This document shows positions 44,854 through 56,016 of a stretch of 64,000 bases of DNA, one piece after another. This stretch comes from Streptomyces sp. NBC_01262. GTDB taxonomy: Bacteria > Actinomycetota > Actinomycetes > Streptomycetales > Streptomycetaceae. The position numbers and the translations under genes were made by a program. The notes beneath the pieces are model-generated. The model was not told the origin of the DNA. It ran no database searches and saw only the letters and a list, made by a program, of their open reading frames with translations. The number at the start of each line of letters is the position of its first letter. The stretch's first letter is position 1. The stretch spans positions 1,922,001-1,986,000 of the forward strand of contig NZ_CP108462.1 of assembly GCF_036226365.1 (NCBI RefSeq). The letters are read 5' to 3'.

Positions 44854-45375
44854 TCAGAAGTTCATCGTGGACACGACGAAAACCTTGGGGCGGTCGGGGT
44901 TGGTGAGGCTCACCACGATGCGGTGGTCCGGCTTGTCGCCGTGCTGGGTGAGTGTCGTCCCCGCCCACACGTGGCCGGGCCCGAAGACCCAGTGCATACG
45001 CCGCTGCTGCTTCGCCGTGATCGGGATGCTGCCGTCCTTCAACTCCGCGCGGCTGGTGCCGATCTGGGCCAGGAAGGTGTCCAGGCCGCCGGCGGAGGTC
45101 CTGAACTCCACATAGAAGGAGCTCTTCGCCCAGGAGTTCGTCTCCAGATAGCCGAGCTGCGTCGAGCCGGACGGGATCGGCACCTCGTAGATCCGCCGCT
45201 GCACCTTGGTCGGCCAGAGCGGCGTCACGCTGTGCGCGGCGGCCTGCTGCCGCTTCACCTCGCCGCCGTCGTGACTCTGCGCGGCCGAGATGAGCACATA
45301 GCCGATCGGAACCAGTATCAGCAGCGGCATGACGGTCCACTGGATCCAGCGGGGCGGCTTCCTGGGGGTACTCAC
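44854..45375 (-). CDS. Unrecognised membrane-anchored protein coupled to ROK kinase
   Basis: 173 aa from GTG 45375, overlapping the ROK stop by 4 nt. One N-terminal helix (residues ~10-30, WIQWTVMPLLILVPIGYVLI) is followed by an extracytoplasmic domain of ~140 residues (LGYLETNSWAKSSFYVEF, MHWVFGPGHVWAGTTL). I do not recognise the family. Translational coupling suggests a link with the sugar kinase, but no function is evident. Confidence 0.65.
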   Translation of the reverse strand: MSTPRKPPRWIQWTVMPLLILVPIGYVLISAAQSHDGGEVKRQQAAAHSVTPLWPTKVQRRIYEVPIPSGSTQLGYLETNSWAKSSFYVEFRTSAGGLDTFLAQIGTSRAELKDGSIPITAKQQRRMHWVFGPGHVWAGTTLTQHGDKPDHRIVVSLTNPDRPKVFVVSTMNF

Positions 45376-46499
45376 TTGCCGAAGACTCCCGCATATCGTT
45401 CGTAGCGCTCCACCCGGCGGCGGTTCGCCCGCCGGAAACGGCGCGCCACGAGCCTGGCCAGGTCGGCGGCGCCGACCATCCCGGCCTCCGGGCCGAGCTG
45501 CGCCTTGACGATCCGGGCCTCCGGCCGGTAACCGCGCCCGGTGAGGTTCTTGCGGAACGCGTCGCGCGCGGGGCCGATCAGCAGTTCGTCGGCCGCGCTC
45601 ACGCCGCCGCCGATGACGAAGCACGACGGGTCCAGGGCCGCCGCGAGGTTCGCGATGCCCACGCCCAGCCACTGGCCGATGTCGTGGAACAGCTCGGTGC
45701 ACATCGCGTCGCCCTCGCGGGCCAGCTCCGTGATCAGCGGTCCCGTGATGTCGCCTATGTTCCCGCCGACCCGGTCGATGATCCCGTACGCCACCGGGGA
45801 CTCCGCCGCCGCCAGCTCCCGCGCCTCGCGGACCAGCGCGTTGCCGCTGCTGTACTGCTCCCAGCAGCCGCGGTTCCCGCACGGGCAGCGGTGGCCGCCG
45901 GGCACGACCTGCATGTGGCCGAACTCGCCCGCGACCCCGTAGCGGCCGCGCTTGACGTGGCCGTCCTCCAGGATCGCGCCGCCGATGCCGGTGCCCAGGG
46001 TGATCATGACCAGGTCGTTCTCGCCGCGGCCCGCGCCGAACCGCCACTCCGCCCAGGCGGCGGTGTTCGCGTCGTTGTCCACCATCACCGGCACGAGGAG
46101 CCGCTCGGTGAGGCGGTCCTTCAGCGGTTCGTCCCGCCAGGACAGGTGCGGCGCGAACAGCACCCGCGAGCGGTCCGCGTCGACCCAGCCCGCGGCTCCG
46201 ATGCCGACGGCGTGCACGTCGTGGCGCTCGGACAGGTCCAGCACCAGTTCGGTGATCGTGTCCTCGACCACCTTGGGGCTCTTGGACTTGTCCGGGGTCT
46301 CCGTGAGCAGCTTCTCCAGGATGTTCCCGTCCGCGTCCACGACGCCCGCCATCACCTTCGTCCCGCCGATGTCGATCCCGACCGTCGGCACCCTGGGCGC
46401 GGTGAGGTGGGAACGCCGCTCCCGGCGGCCGACCGTGCTCAGCAGCGTGCTGCTGCTCGACGAGCGGGAGGCGGCTGCGCCGCTGCGGTATGTGCTCAT
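45372..46499 (-). CDS. ROK-family sugar kinase (glucokinase-like)
   Basis: 375 aa. After a ~35-residue Ser/Arg-rich N-terminal extension come the ATP-binding DIGGTKVMAGVVD, VDNDANTAAWAEWRFGAG with the catalytic Asp, TLGTGIGGAIL, and the zinc site GEFGHMQVVPGGHRCPCGNRGCWE. It phosphorylates glucose or a related hexose. There is no DNA-binding domain, so it is an enzyme rather than a ROK repressor. It is followed by a coupled membrane protein gene and preceded by a 10-bp-stem hairpin. Confidence 0.9.
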   Translation of the reverse strand: MSTYRSGAAASRSSSSSTLLSTVGRRERRSHLTAPRVPTVGIDIGGTKVMAGVVDADGNILEKLLTETPDKSKSPKVVEDTITELVLDLSERHDVHAVGIGAAGWVDADRSRVLFAPHLSWRDEPLKDRLTERLLVPVMVDNDANTAAWAEWRFGAGRGENDLVMITLGTGIGGAILEDGHVKRGRYGVAGEFGHMQVVPGGHRCPCGNRGCWEQYSSGNALVREARELAAAESPVAYGIIDRVGGNIGDITGPLITELAREGDAMCTELFHDIGQWLGVGIANLAAALDPSCFVIGGGVSAADELLIGPARDAFRKNLTGRGYRPEARIVKAQLGPEAGMVGAADLARLVARRFRRANRRRVERYERYAGVFGK

Positions 46500-46525
46500 C
46501 GGGTCTGGTGTCTCCGGGTGGGGTA

Positions 46526-46567
46526 CGGGTGAGGCGGTTCTGCTCCTATGCGATTCTGCCTCACCCG
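46526..46567 (-). terminator. Inverted repeat between iolR-like and ROK genes
   Basis: CGGGTGAGGC (46526-46535) pairs perfectly with GCCTCACCCG (46558-46567) around a 22-nt loop. It lies downstream of the minus-strand GntR gene (stop 46617) and upstream of the ROK start (46499). It may terminate the GntR transcript or act in the ROK leader; the large loop makes this uncertain. Confidence 0.4.
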
Positions 46568-46616
46568 CGCTTCGGATGCCGCCCGCCCCATCGCCCCCGG
46601 CGATCCTCCGGCCCGA

Positions 46617-47417
46617 TCAGGGGCGTACCAGCAGCTGGAACTCGAAGGCGTAGCGCGACGCGCGGTATATGTGGCTGCCGTACTCGACGGCCCGGCCCTT
46701 GTCGTCGTATGTCGTCCGGCGCATGGTCAGCAGGGCCGCGCCCGGCGCCTCGGCGAGCAGCTCGCCCTCCTCGGGGGTGGCGTTGCGGGCGCCTATGGCC
46801 TGCTGGGCGCTGTGCAGGGTGATGCCGGCGCCGCGCAGCAGCCGGTAGAGGCCGGTGGCCTCCAGTTTGTCGCTGGCGAGGTCGAGGAGATCGGTGGGCA
46901 GGTAGTTGCACATGTACGCCATGGGCTCGCCGTAGGTGGACCGCAGGCGTTCCAGGAGCACGACGTCGCTGCCCTCGGCGATGCCGAGGGCAGCGGCGAC
47001 CTCGGCGGAGGCGGCCTGGACCTCGTTGCGACGCACCTGGGTGGCGGGGCTCTGGCCGGCCGCCTGGAGGTCGTCGTAGAGGCTGCTCAGTTCCAGGGGG
47101 CGCTTGACCTGGCTGTGCACGACCTGGGTGCCGACGCCGCGGCGGCGCACCAGAAGGCCCTTGTCGACCAGGGACTGGATGGCCTGGCGGACGGTGGGCC
47201 GGGACAGCCCGAGCCGGCCGGCCAGCTCGATCTCGTTGCCGAGGAGACTGCCCGGGGCGAGCCGGCCGTGCTCGATCGCGCCCTCCAGCTGCTGGGCGAG
47301 CTGGTAATAGAGCGGAACCGGGCTGGACCGGTCCACGGCGAAGTCGATGAGAGCGGACTCTGGCTTGGGCACAGGGGGAGAGTAGCCGCCCCCGCGAGCG
47401 CCATGGAACTCAGACAT
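46617..47417 (-). CDS. iolR: GntR/HutC-family regulator, probable inositol-catabolism repressor
   Basis: 266 aa from ATG 47417 (GTG 47420 adjacent). Residues ~25-95 are a GntR winged helix (NEIELAGRLGLSRPTVRQAI, LLVRRRGVGTQV), and ~110-260 a UTRA ligand-binding domain (LLTMRRTTYDDKGRAVEYGS). It lies downstream of iolA on the same strand but has its own operator-like site at 47422-47440. That site resembles sites before iolC, the ABC transporter and iolG, so it is the likely repressor of the locus, relieved by an inositol-derived ligand. The symbol is inferred from context. Confidence 0.82.
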   Translation of the reverse strand: MSEFHGARGGGYSPPVPKPESALIDFAVDRSSPVPLYYQLAQQLEGAIEHGRLAPGSLLGNEIELAGRLGLSRPTVRQAIQSLVDKGLLVRRRGVGTQVVHSQVKRPLELSSLYDDLQAAGQSPATQVRRNEVQAASAEVAAALGIAEGSDVVLLERLRSTYGEPMAYMCNYLPTDLLDLASDKLEATGLYRLLRGAGITLHSAQQAIGARNATPEEGELLAEAPGAALLTMRRTTYDDKGRAVEYGSHIYRASRYAFEFQLLVRP

Positions 47418-47421
47418 CACA

Positions 47422-47440
47422 TTGTCCGAACATAGAGACC
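47422..47440 (-). promoter_or_regulatory. Operator-like site before the iolR-like gene
   Basis: TTGTCCGAACATAGAGACC lies directly upstream of the regulator start and shares GTCCGAA and GACC with the site before iolG (56938-56957). TGTCCGAACA differs by one base from the KGWCHTRACA motif I recall for Corynebacterium IolR. Its nearness to the start codon suggests autoregulation and perhaps a leaderless transcript. Confidence 0.5.
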
Positions 47441-47474
47441 TTCTCCGCTCGCCCTGTGTTGATGGCCGTCATCC

Positions 47475-48968
<1,494 letters not shown>

Positions 48969-49003
48969 GAGGTGCGCGCCTTTCGGGGGCTGGTAAGGCG
49001 GAG

Positions 49004-50878
49004 TCAGAGGTGGCGGCGCTGGTCGGCGACGTGGCGTTCGTACGTCTTGCGGGCCTCGATCGCGGCCTCGCGGGAGGCGACCGCGGCGACGGGCACGTCC
49101 CACCAGGCCTGGGCGCCGGGGGCGGTCGCGGCGGGGTCGGTCTCGACGTAGACGCAGGTCGGGCGGTCGGAGGCGCGGGCGGCGGCCAGTGCCTCGCGCA
49201 GTTCGCGTACGGTCCCGGCGCGGATCACGTCCATGCCCAGGCTCGCGGCGTTGGCGGCCAGGTCCACCGGGAGCGGGTCGCCGGTGAAGGTGCCGTCGGC
49301 GGCGCGGTAGCGGTAGGCGGTGCCGAAGCGTTCGCCGCCGGTGGCCTCGGAGAGGCCGCCGATGGAGGCGTAGCCGTGGTTCTGGATGAGGACCAGGTTG
49401 ACGTTGATGCCCTCCTGGACGGCGGTGACGATCTCGGTCGGCATCATCAGGTAGGTGCCGTCGCCGACCAGCGACCAGACGGGCGTGGTCGGGGCGGCCA
49501 TCCGTACGCCGATGCCGGCCGGGATCTCGTAGCCCATGCAGGAGTAGCCGTACTCCAGGTGGTACTGGCGGGGGCCGCGGGCTCGCCAGAGCTTGTGCAG
49601 GTCGCCGGGGAGGGAGCCGGCGGCGTTGATGACCACGTCGTCCTCGCCGACGACGGAGTCCAGGGCGCCCAGCAGCTGGGTCTGGGTGGGCCGGGCGTCC
49701 TCGTCGTCGGCGGCGTACGCGGCCTCGACGACCCGGTCCCAGCTCTGCTTGCCCTCGGCGTACTCGGCTTCGTACGCCGGGTCGACGCGGTGTCCGGTCA
49801 GGGCCCCGGTGAGGGCTTCGAGGCCGGAGCGGGCGTCGGCGACCAGGGAGAGGGCGGCGAGCTTGTGGGCGTCGAAGGAGGTGATGTTGAGGTTGAGGAA
49901 GCGCACGTCCGGGTTCTGGAAGAGCGTGTTGGACGCGGTGGTGAAGTCGCTGTAGCGGGTGCCGACGCCGATGACCATGTCGGCGGTGCGGGCCAGGTCG
50001 TCGGAGACCGCGGTGCCGGTGTGGCCGATGCCGCCGAGGTCGGCGGGGTGGTCGTGGCGCAGCGAGCCCTTGCCGGCCTGGGTGGAGGCGACGGGGATGC
50101 CGGTGGCCTCGACCAGCGCCTTCAGCGCGTCCTCGGCCTCGCTGTGGTGGATGCCGCCGCCCGCGACGATCAGCGGCCGGCTGGCGGCCCGTACGGCTGC
50201 CGCCGCGTCGGCGAGCGCGGCGGGGTCGGCGGCCGGGCGGCGTACGTGCCAGATCCGCTCGGCGAAGAAGTCCTCGGGCCAGTCGTACGCCTCCGCCTGG
50301 ACGTCCTGCGGCAGGGCGAGGGTGACGGCGCCGGTCTCGGCGGGGTCGGCGAGCACGCGCATGGCGTTCAGCGCGGCCGGGATCAGCGACTCGGGGCGTA
50401 CGACGCGGTCGAAGTACCGCGAGACCGGGCGCAGCGCGTCGTTGACCGAGATGTCGCCGGAGACGGGGTGCTCAAGCTGCTGGAGCACCGGGTCGGCGAC
50501 CCGGGTGGCGAAGGAGTCGCCGGGCAGCAGCAGGACGGGGATGCGGTTGATGGTGGCGAGCGCGGCGCCGGTGACGAGGTTGGTGGCGCCGGGGCCGATG
50601 GAGGTGGTGACGGCCTGCGCGGACAGGCGGTTGAGCTGGCGGGCGTAGCCGACGGCGGCGTGCACCATGGACTGCTCGTTGCGGCCCTGGTGGTAGGGCA
50701 TCAGGTCCTGCGCCTCGATGAGCGCCTGGCCGATCCCGGCGACGTTCCCGTGGCCGAAGATGCCCCAGGTGCCGCTGATCAGCCGGTGGCGTACGCCGTC
50801 GCGCTCGGTGTACTGGGCGGACAGGAACCGCACGAGCGCCTGGGCGACGGTCAGGCGGCGGGTCGAGTTGCGGCTCAT
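49004..50878 (-). CDS. iolD: 3D-(3,5/4)-trihydroxycyclohexane-1,2-dione acylhydrolase
   Basis: 624 aa, thiamine-diphosphate enzyme that opens the inositol-derived ring to 5-deoxy-glucuronate. Features are LTVAQALVRFLSAQYTERDG, the long GIFGHGNVAGIGQAL, NEQSMVHAAVGYARQ, GPGATNLVTGAALATINRIP and the ThDP/Mg loop beginning GDGTYLMMPTEIV. Its ATG overlaps the last base of the iolB stop (TGATG), indicating tight translational coupling. Confidence 0.95.
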   Translation of the reverse strand: MSRNSTRRLTVAQALVRFLSAQYTERDGVRHRLISGTWGIFGHGNVAGIGQALIEAQDLMPYHQGRNEQSMVHAAVGYARQLNRLSAQAVTTSIGPGATNLVTGAALATINRIPVLLLPGDSFATRVADPVLQQLEHPVSGDISVNDALRPVSRYFDRVVRPESLIPAALNAMRVLADPAETGAVTLALPQDVQAEAYDWPEDFFAERIWHVRRPAADPAALADAAAAVRAASRPLIVAGGGIHHSEAEDALKALVEATGIPVASTQAGKGSLRHDHPADLGGIGHTGTAVSDDLARTADMVIGVGTRYSDFTTASNTLFQNPDVRFLNLNITSFDAHKLAALSLVADARSGLEALTGALTGHRVDPAYEAEYAEGKQSWDRVVEAAYAADDEDARPTQTQLLGALDSVVGEDDVVINAAGSLPGDLHKLWRARGPRQYHLEYGYSCMGYEIPAGIGVRMAAPTTPVWSLVGDGTYLMMPTEIVTAVQEGINVNLVLIQNHGYASIGGLSEATGGERFGTAYRYRAADGTFTGDPLPVDLAANAASLGMDVIRAGTVRELREALAAARASDRPTCVYVETDPAATAPGAQAWWDVPVAAVASREAAIEARKTYERHVADQRRHL

Positions 50879-51771
50879 CAGGACCTCTCGGGGGCGGAAG
50901 GGGCGGTGTAGAGGGGCAGGCGGGGGTCGACCGGCTGCTGGGGCCATGTGTCGCGGATCCAGGCGTGGTCGGGGTGGTCGCAGATCAGCCAGGCGCGTTC
51001 CTCGCCGGGGCCCGCCATCACGTTGAGGTAGTACATGTCGTGGCCCGGGGCGGCCATGGACGGGCCGTGCCAGCCGTCGGGGACGAGGACGACGTCGCCG
51101 TCACGGACCTCGGCCAGTACATCGGTGTTGCGGCCGTTGCCGGACGGGGAGACCCGCTGGTAGCCGATGCCGTCCTTGCCGTGGGCGGCGGCGATCTCGA
51201 AGTAGTAGATCTCTTCGAGCCGCGACTCGCCCTCCCGGTCCTCGTCGTGCTTGTGCGGAGGGAAGGAGGACCAGTTGCCGCCCGGGGTGATGACCTCCAC
51301 CGCGATGAGCTTGTCGCACTCGAAGACCCCGGCCACGCCGAAGTTGTTGACCTGCCGCGAGCAGTTGCCGCTGCCGCGCAGTTCCACCGGCACCGACGAG
51401 GCGGGGCCGTAGCGGGCGGGCAGCCGCCGCTCGCAGCGGGCGCCGGTCAGCGCGAAGCGCCCGCCGGCCTTGCTGGCGATGGAGACGTGCGCGTCCCGGG
51501 GGACGTACGCGAAGTCGCTGACGCCCGCGAAGACGCTCTCGCGGCCGGACAGCCGGAAGGTCTCGCCGCCGACGGCGACGGTGCAGGAGCCGGCGAGCGG
51601 GATGACGATCCATTCGCTGTCGCCGGTGGCGAAGTCGTGCCAGCCGCCGGGCGGTAGTTCGAGGATCCGCAGGGACGAGTAGCCCCAGCCGGCCCGCTCG
51701 GGGTCGATGTCGACGGCGTACGCGCCGGCGGCGGCCTTGCCGGCCGCCAGGTGGTATTCGGTGCTGGTCAC
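50878..51771 (-). CDS. iolB: 5-deoxy-glucuronate isomerase
   Basis: 297 aa bicupin protein. Family features include GYSSLRILELPPGGWHDF, the metal-binding SSFPPHKHDEDREGESRLEE in the second cupin, and VPDGWHGPSMAAPGHDMYYL. It converts 5-deoxy-glucuronate to 5-dehydro-2-deoxy-gluconate in the cytoplasm. The gene sits between the aldolase-type gene (31-nt gap) and iolD (1-nt overlap). Confidence 0.95.
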   Translation of the reverse strand: MTSTEYHLAAGKAAAGAYAVDIDPERAGWGYSSLRILELPPGGWHDFATGDSEWIVIPLAGSCTVAVGGETFRLSGRESVFAGVSDFAYVPRDAHVSIASKAGGRFALTGARCERRLPARYGPASSVPVELRGSGNCSRQVNNFGVAGVFECDKLIAVEVITPGGNWSSFPPHKHDEDREGESRLEEIYYFEIAAAHGKDGIGYQRVSPSGNGRNTDVLAEVRDGDVVLVPDGWHGPSMAAPGHDMYYLNVMAGPGEERAWLICDHPDHAWIRDTWPQQPVDPRLPLYTAPSAPERS

Positions 51772-51802
51772 GATCAGAGCCTCCCCTTCTCCTCGGCGGT
51801 CC

Positions 51803-52681
51803 TCACAGCAGCCCGACGGCCGTGTCGACAGCGGTCTCGACGCTGCCCTCGGCCGGGTAGAGCAGCGAGCGGCCGACGACCAGTCCCTGGACGGTGGGCA
51901 GGCTCAGGGCCTTGCGCCACTTCTCGTACGCGGCGTCCTGCTCCTTGCCGACCTCGCCGCCGAGCAGGACGGCGGGCAGGGTCGAGGTCTCCATGACCCC
52001 GGCCATCTCGTCGACGTCCTCGGTGACCGGGAGCTTGAGCCAGGTGTAGGCGGAGGTGCCGGCGAGGCCGGAGGCGATGGCGATGGACTTGGTGACGGCC
52101 TCGGCGCTCAGGTCGTTGACCACCTTGCCGTCGATGCGGCGGGAGATGAACGGCTCGACGAAGATCGGCAGTCCCCGCTCGGCCATGTCGTCGATGGCGC
52201 GGGCGGTGGAGTGCATGGTGGTCAGGGAGCCGGCGTCCTGGTAGTCGATGCGCAGCAGGAGCTTGCCGGCGTCGAAGTTCAGGCGCGCTATGTCCTGGGC
52301 GCGGTGGCCGGTGAAGCGGTCGTCGAGCTCGAAGGCCGCGCCGGACAGGCCGCCGCGGTTCATCGAGCCCATGACGACCTTGCCTTCGAGGGCGCCGAGC
52401 AGCAGCAGGTCCTCAAGGATGTCGGCGGTGGCGAGCACCCCGTCGACGCCGGGCCGCGAGAGCGCGACGCAGAGCCGCTCCAGCAGGTCGGCGCGGTTGG
52501 CCATGGCGAACTTGCGGTCGCCGACGGCGAGCGCGCCGCGGGCCGGATGGTCGGCGGCGACGATCATCAGCCGGCCGCTGTCGCCGATCAGGGGGCGGCG
52601 GACCCGGCGGGCGGCCGCTTCGGCGATCGCCTCCGGGTGCTGGGCCCGGACCTTCACCAGGTCGGAGATGCTGAGGCTCAA
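51803..52681 (-). CDS. Cgl0159-type (beta/alpha)8 aldolase, probable 5-dehydro-2-deoxyphosphogluconate aldolase
   Basis: 292 aa TIM-barrel protein beginning MSLSISDLVKVRAQHPEAIA, with RLMIVAADHPARGAL, the Lys-containing SAYTWLKLPVTEDVDEM and AVLLGGEVGKEQ typical of DhnA-like class I aldolases. In actinobacterial inositol loci this family replaces IolJ and should split the iolC product into dihydroxyacetone phosphate and malonate semialdehyde. Function is inferred from family and operon position. Confidence 0.88.
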   Translation of the reverse strand: MSLSISDLVKVRAQHPEAIAEAAARRVRRPLIGDSGRLMIVAADHPARGALAVGDRKFAMANRADLLERLCVALSRPGVDGVLATADILEDLLLLGALEGKVVMGSMNRGGLSGAAFELDDRFTGHRAQDIARLNFDAGKLLLRIDYQDAGSLTTMHSTARAIDDMAERGLPIFVEPFISRRIDGKVVNDLSAEAVTKSIAIASGLAGTSAYTWLKLPVTEDVDEMAGVMETSTLPAVLLGGEVGKEQDAAYEKWRKALSLPTVQGLVVGRSLLYPAEGSVETAVDTAVGLL

Positions 52682-52720
52682 GGGATGCTCTCTTTCAACG
52701 AGCTTTCAACGAGGAGAAGG

Positions 52721-53665
52721 TCAGGAGGAGAGGAGGTCCTCGACCTCGGACTCGGTGGGCATCGCGGAGGAACACGCGAGCCGTGAGGCGACCAGGGCGC
52801 CGGCGGCGTTGGCGTAGCGCATGATCCGCGCGGGCTCCCAGCCGGCCAGCAGGCCGTGGCACAGCGAGCCGCCGAAGGCGTCGCCCGCGCCGAGGCCGTT
52901 CACGACCTCGACCGGTACCGGCGGGACCTCGGCGGTGGTCCCGTCCCGGTGCACGGCGAGCACGCCCTTGGGGCCCTGCTTGACGACGGCGAGCTCGACC
53001 CCGGCCGCGAGCAGCGCCTCCGCGCAGGCCCGCGGCTCGCGTACGCCGGTGGCCACCTCGCACTCGTCGAGGTTGCCGACGGCGACGGTGACGTGCTTCA
53101 GCGCTTCCTCGTAGAAGGGCCGGGCCTGCGAGGGGTCCTTCCAGAACATGGGGCGCCAGTCGAGGTCGAAGATCGTCGTGCCGCTCTTCGCCCGTTCCCG
53201 CAGGGCCGTGAGGGTGGCTGTACGGCTGGGCTCCTCGCACAGGCCGGTGCCGGTGATCCAGAAGATCCGGGCGGCACGAATCGCGTCCAGGTCCAGCTCC
53301 GACGGATGGATCTCCAGGTCGGGAGCCTTGGGCTGCCGGTAGAAGTAGAGCGGGAAGTCGTCCGGCGGGAAGATCTCGCAGAAGGTCACGGGCGTCGGGT
53401 AGGCGGCGACCGGGGTGACCCAGCGGTCGTCGACGCCGAACTCCTTGAGCGCCTGGTGGCAGTACTCGCCGAAGGGGTCGTTGCCGGTGCGGGTGATCAC
53501 CGCGGTGGAGCGGCCGAGCCGCGCGGCGGCCACGGCCACGTTGGTGGCCGATCCGCCGAGGAACTTCCCGAAAGTCTCCACCTGAGGCAGGGGCACTCCG
53601 GTCTGCAGCGGGTAGATGTCTACTCCGATGCGGCCCATAGTGATCAGGTCGTACGGCTCGGTCAT
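52721..53665 (-). CDS. iolC: 5-dehydro-2-deoxygluconokinase
   Basis: 314 aa PfkB-family kinase: MGRIGVDIYPLQTGVPL, FGKFLGGSATNVAVAAARLG, and the catalytic EVVNGLGAGDAFGGSLCHG with its Asp base. It phosphorylates 5-dehydro-2-deoxy-gluconate. It is first gene of the leftward operon. Upstream, a TTGACA (53723-53728 on the minus strand) and TAGACC (53699-53704) with an 18-nt spacer make a good promoter overlapped by an operator-like site. Confidence 0.94.
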   Translation of the reverse strand: MTEPYDLITMGRIGVDIYPLQTGVPLPQVETFGKFLGGSATNVAVAAARLGRSTAVITRTGNDPFGEYCHQALKEFGVDDRWVTPVAAYPTPVTFCEIFPPDDFPLYFYRQPKAPDLEIHPSELDLDAIRAARIFWITGTGLCEEPSRTATLTALRERAKSGTTIFDLDWRPMFWKDPSQARPFYEEALKHVTVAVGNLDECEVATGVREPRACAEALLAAGVELAVVKQGPKGVLAVHRDGTTAEVPPVPVEVVNGLGAGDAFGGSLCHGLLAGWEPARIMRYANAAGALVASRLACSSAMPTESEVEDLLSS

Positions 53666-53698
53666 GGGCTGCGCTCCTTGTCGTCCGTGTCGCCCTCT

Positions 53699-53752
53699 GG
53701 TCTAGCCGTGCGAGGAGAGCGCTGTCAACAGTATGTCCTTACATTCGAACGT
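53699..53752 (-). promoter_or_regulatory. iolC promoter with IolR-like operator
   Basis: Minus strand: -35 TTGACA (53728-53723) and -10 TAGACC (53704-53699), spacer 18 nt. Directly upstream, ACGTTCGAATGTAAGGAC (53752-53735) carries ATGT-N3-GAC six nt before TTGAC, the same arrangement as before iolG and the transporter. Confidence 0.6.
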
Positions 53753-53770
53753 TGAGAGCTTCTCAGCCCC

Positions 53771-53830
53771 TCGACGTTACCGTGTCGTTACGTCGAGATG
53801 AATTGATGTCCTGACAAAGTCTTGACAGGG
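53771..53830 (+). promoter_or_regulatory. Transporter-operon promoter region with IolR-like operator and palindrome
   Basis: ATGTCCTGAC (53806-53815) is followed after 6 nt by TTGACA (53822-53827), matching ATGT-N3-GAC-N6-TTGAC. TGTCCTGACA (53807-53816) fits the recalled Corynebacterium IolR consensus KGWCHTRACA exactly. Slightly upstream TCGACGT (53771-53777) and ACGTCGA (53790-53796) form a perfect inverted repeat. I see no convincing -10 box. Confidence 0.55.
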
Positions 53831-53921
53831 AGGTTGGGGAAGGAGTTTGCTCCCGTTCTGTAAAGGCCGCATTAACGCCGCTTCCTCTCCACCCCTCTCA
53901 GTGCAGCGAGGTACAGGACCG

Positions 53922-54935
53922 ATGGAACGTAAGACCAGAACCCGCAAGGCCACCGCCATCACCGCCGCTTGCGCGGCAGCCCTGCTGCTCGCAGCCGGCT
54001 GTTCCAGCAGTTCCGGTGGCAAGCAGTCCGAGACGTCCTCGGGCACCGGATCGACCGGCAAGGCCACCACAGCCCGGATGACGATCGCCCTGGTCACCCA
54101 CCAGTCACCCGGCGACACCTTCTGGGACATCGTCCGCAAGGGAGCCGAAGCCGCCGCGGCCAAGGACAACGTCAAGCTCGTCTACTCCGCCGACCCGAAC
54201 GCGGGCAACCAGTCCAACCTGGTGCAGAACGCGATCGACCAGAAGGTCGACGGCATCGCGATCACCCTGGCCAAGCCGGACGCCCTCAAGGACGTCGTGG
54301 CCAAGGCGACAGCGGCGAACATCCCCGTCGTCGGCCTCAACTCCGGTGTGAGCGAGTGGCAGAAGCTCGGTCTGATGGAGTTCTTCGGCCAGGACGAGAC
54401 CGTGGCCGGCGAGGCCCTCGGCAAGCGGCTCAACGAGGCCGGCGCCAAGAAGGCCGTCTGTGTCATCCAGGAGCAGGGCAACATCGGCCTGACCCAGCGC
54501 TGCGACGGCGTGAAGAAGACCTTCACCGGCACCACCGAGGTCCTGAACGTCAACGGCACCGACATGCCGTCGGTGAAGTCGACGATCACCGCCAAGCTCA
54601 CGCAGGACAAGGCGATCGACTACGTCGTCACCCTGGGCGCCCCCTACGCGCTGACCGCCGTGCAGTCCGCGACCGACGCGGGCAGCAAGGCCAAGATCGC
54701 CACCTTCGACCTCAACAAGGACCTGACCGGCGCCATCAGCAAGGGCACGATCGAGTTCGCCGTCGACCAGCAGCCCTACCTGCAGGGCTACCTGGCGATC
54801 GACTCGCTGTGGCTCTACAAGAGCAACGGCAACTACATGGGCGGCGGTGAGCAGCCCGTGCTGACCGGCCCGGCCTTCGTCGACAAGACCAACGTCGCCA
54901 AGGTCGCCGCGTTCGCCGCGAAGGGTACTCGGTGA
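53922..54935 (+). CDS. Sugar/inositol ABC transporter substrate-binding lipoprotein
   Basis: 337 aa from ATG 53922. The lipobox LLAAGC follows a basic N terminus. The mature protein is a type I periplasmic-binding fold ([54 protein letters not shown]) of the ribose/inositol-binding group. It heads an operon with a permease and ATPase, divergent from iolC, so myo-inositol or another cyclitol is the probable ligand. Confidence 0.9.
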   Translation: MERKTRTRKATAITAACAAALLLAAGCSSSSGGKQSETSSGTGSTGKATTARMTIALVTHQSPGDTFWDIVRKGAEAAAAKDNVKLVYSADPNAGNQSNLVQNAIDQKVDGIAITLAKPDALKDVVAKATAANIPVVGLNSGVSEWQKLGLMEFFGQDETVAGEALGKRLNEAGAKKAVCVIQEQGNIGLTQRCDGVKKTFTGTTEVLNVNGTDMPSVKSTITAKLTQDKAIDYVVTLGAPYALTAVQSATDAGSKAKIATFDLNKDLTGAISKGTIEFAVDQQPYLQGYLAIDSLWLYKSNGNYMGGGEQPVLTGPAFVDKTNVAKVAAFAAKGTR

Positions 54936-56011
54936 TCAGTATGACCCAGCATGCCGAGCCGGCGGTGACCACACCGCCGGCTCCCGGCCCCAAGGAGACC
55001 GACGGCCGGACCTCCCGGCGGCCCCTGGCGCTGCGGCTGATGGCCCGCCCCGAGGTCGGGGTCTTCCTCGGCGCCGTCGCGGTGTACGTCTTCTTCCTCG
55101 TCGCGGCGCCCCCGGTGCGCGACGGCGCAGCGATGGCCAACATCCTGTACCAGTCGTCGACCATCGGGATCATGGCTCTGCCCGTGGCCCTGCTGATGAT
55201 CGGCGGCGAGTTCGACCTGTCGTCCGGCGTCGCGGTGATCACCTCGGCGCTGACCGCGAGCATGCTCAGCTACCAGCTCACCACGAACGTCTGGGTGGGC
55301 GTGATCGTGGCGCTCCTGGTGTCCCTCTCGATCGGCTTCGTCAACGGCTGGATGGTGGTCAGGACCGGGCTGCCGAGCTTTCTGATCACGCTCGGCACCT
55401 TCCTGATCCTGCAGGGCGTGAACCTGGCGGTGACCAAGCTGGTCACCGAGAACGTGGCGACCGACGACATCAGCGACATGGACGGCTTCAGCCAGGCCAA
55501 GAAGGTCTTCGCCTCGTCCTTCGACGTCGGCGGCGTCCAGGTGAAGATCACCATCGTGTACTGGCTGGTCTTCGCGGCGATCGCCACGTGGGTCCTGCTG
55601 CGCACCAAGTACGGCAACTGGATCTTCGCGGTCGGCGGCAACAAGGACAGCGCCCGCGCCGTCGGTGTCCCGGTGACCTTCACCAAGATCTCGCTGTTCA
55701 TGCTGGTCGGCTTCGGCGCCTGGTTCATCGGCATGCACCAGTTGTTCACGTTCAACACCGTGCAGTCCGGCGAGGGTGTCGGCCAGGAGCTGATCTACAT
55801 CTCCGCGGCGGTGATCGGCGGCTGTCTGCTGACCGGTGGCGCCGGCTCGGCGATCGGCCCGGTCTTCGGCGCCTTCATGTTCGGCATGGTGCAGCAGGGC
55901 ATCGTCTACGCCGGCTGGAACCCCGACTGGTTCAAGGCGTTCCTCGGCGTGATGCTGCTCGGCGCCGTCCTGATCAATCTGTGGGTCAGCCGCCAGGCGA
56001 CCAGGAGGTGA
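54932..56011 (+). CDS. Sugar ABC transporter permease (RbsC/BPD_transp_2 family)
   Basis: 359 aa from GTG 54932, overlapping the binding-protein stop by 4 nt (ATG 54941 is possible). About nine hydrophobic segments and the family motifs [34 protein letters not shown] and the [13 protein letters not shown] loop identify a carbohydrate-uptake (CUT2) permease. It forms the membrane channel for the neighbouring binding protein and ATPase. Confidence 0.92.
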   Translation: MISMTQHAEPAVTTPPAPGPKETDGRTSRRPLALRLMARPEVGVFLGAVAVYVFFLVAAPPVRDGAAMANILYQSSTIGIMALPVALLMIGGEFDLSSGVAVITSALTASMLSYQLTTNVWVGVIVALLVSLSIGFVNGWMVVRTGLPSFLITLGTFLILQGVNLAVTKLVTENVATDDISDMDGFSQAKKVFASSFDVGGVQVKITIVYWLVFAAIATWVLLRTKYGNWIFAVGGNKDSARAVGVPVTFTKISLFMLVGFGAWFIGMHQLFTFNTVQSGEGVGQELIYISAAVIGGCLLTGGAGSAIGPVFGAFMFGMVQQGIVYAGWNPDWFKAFLGVMLLGAVLINLWVSRQATRR

Positions 56012-56016
56012 ACGCC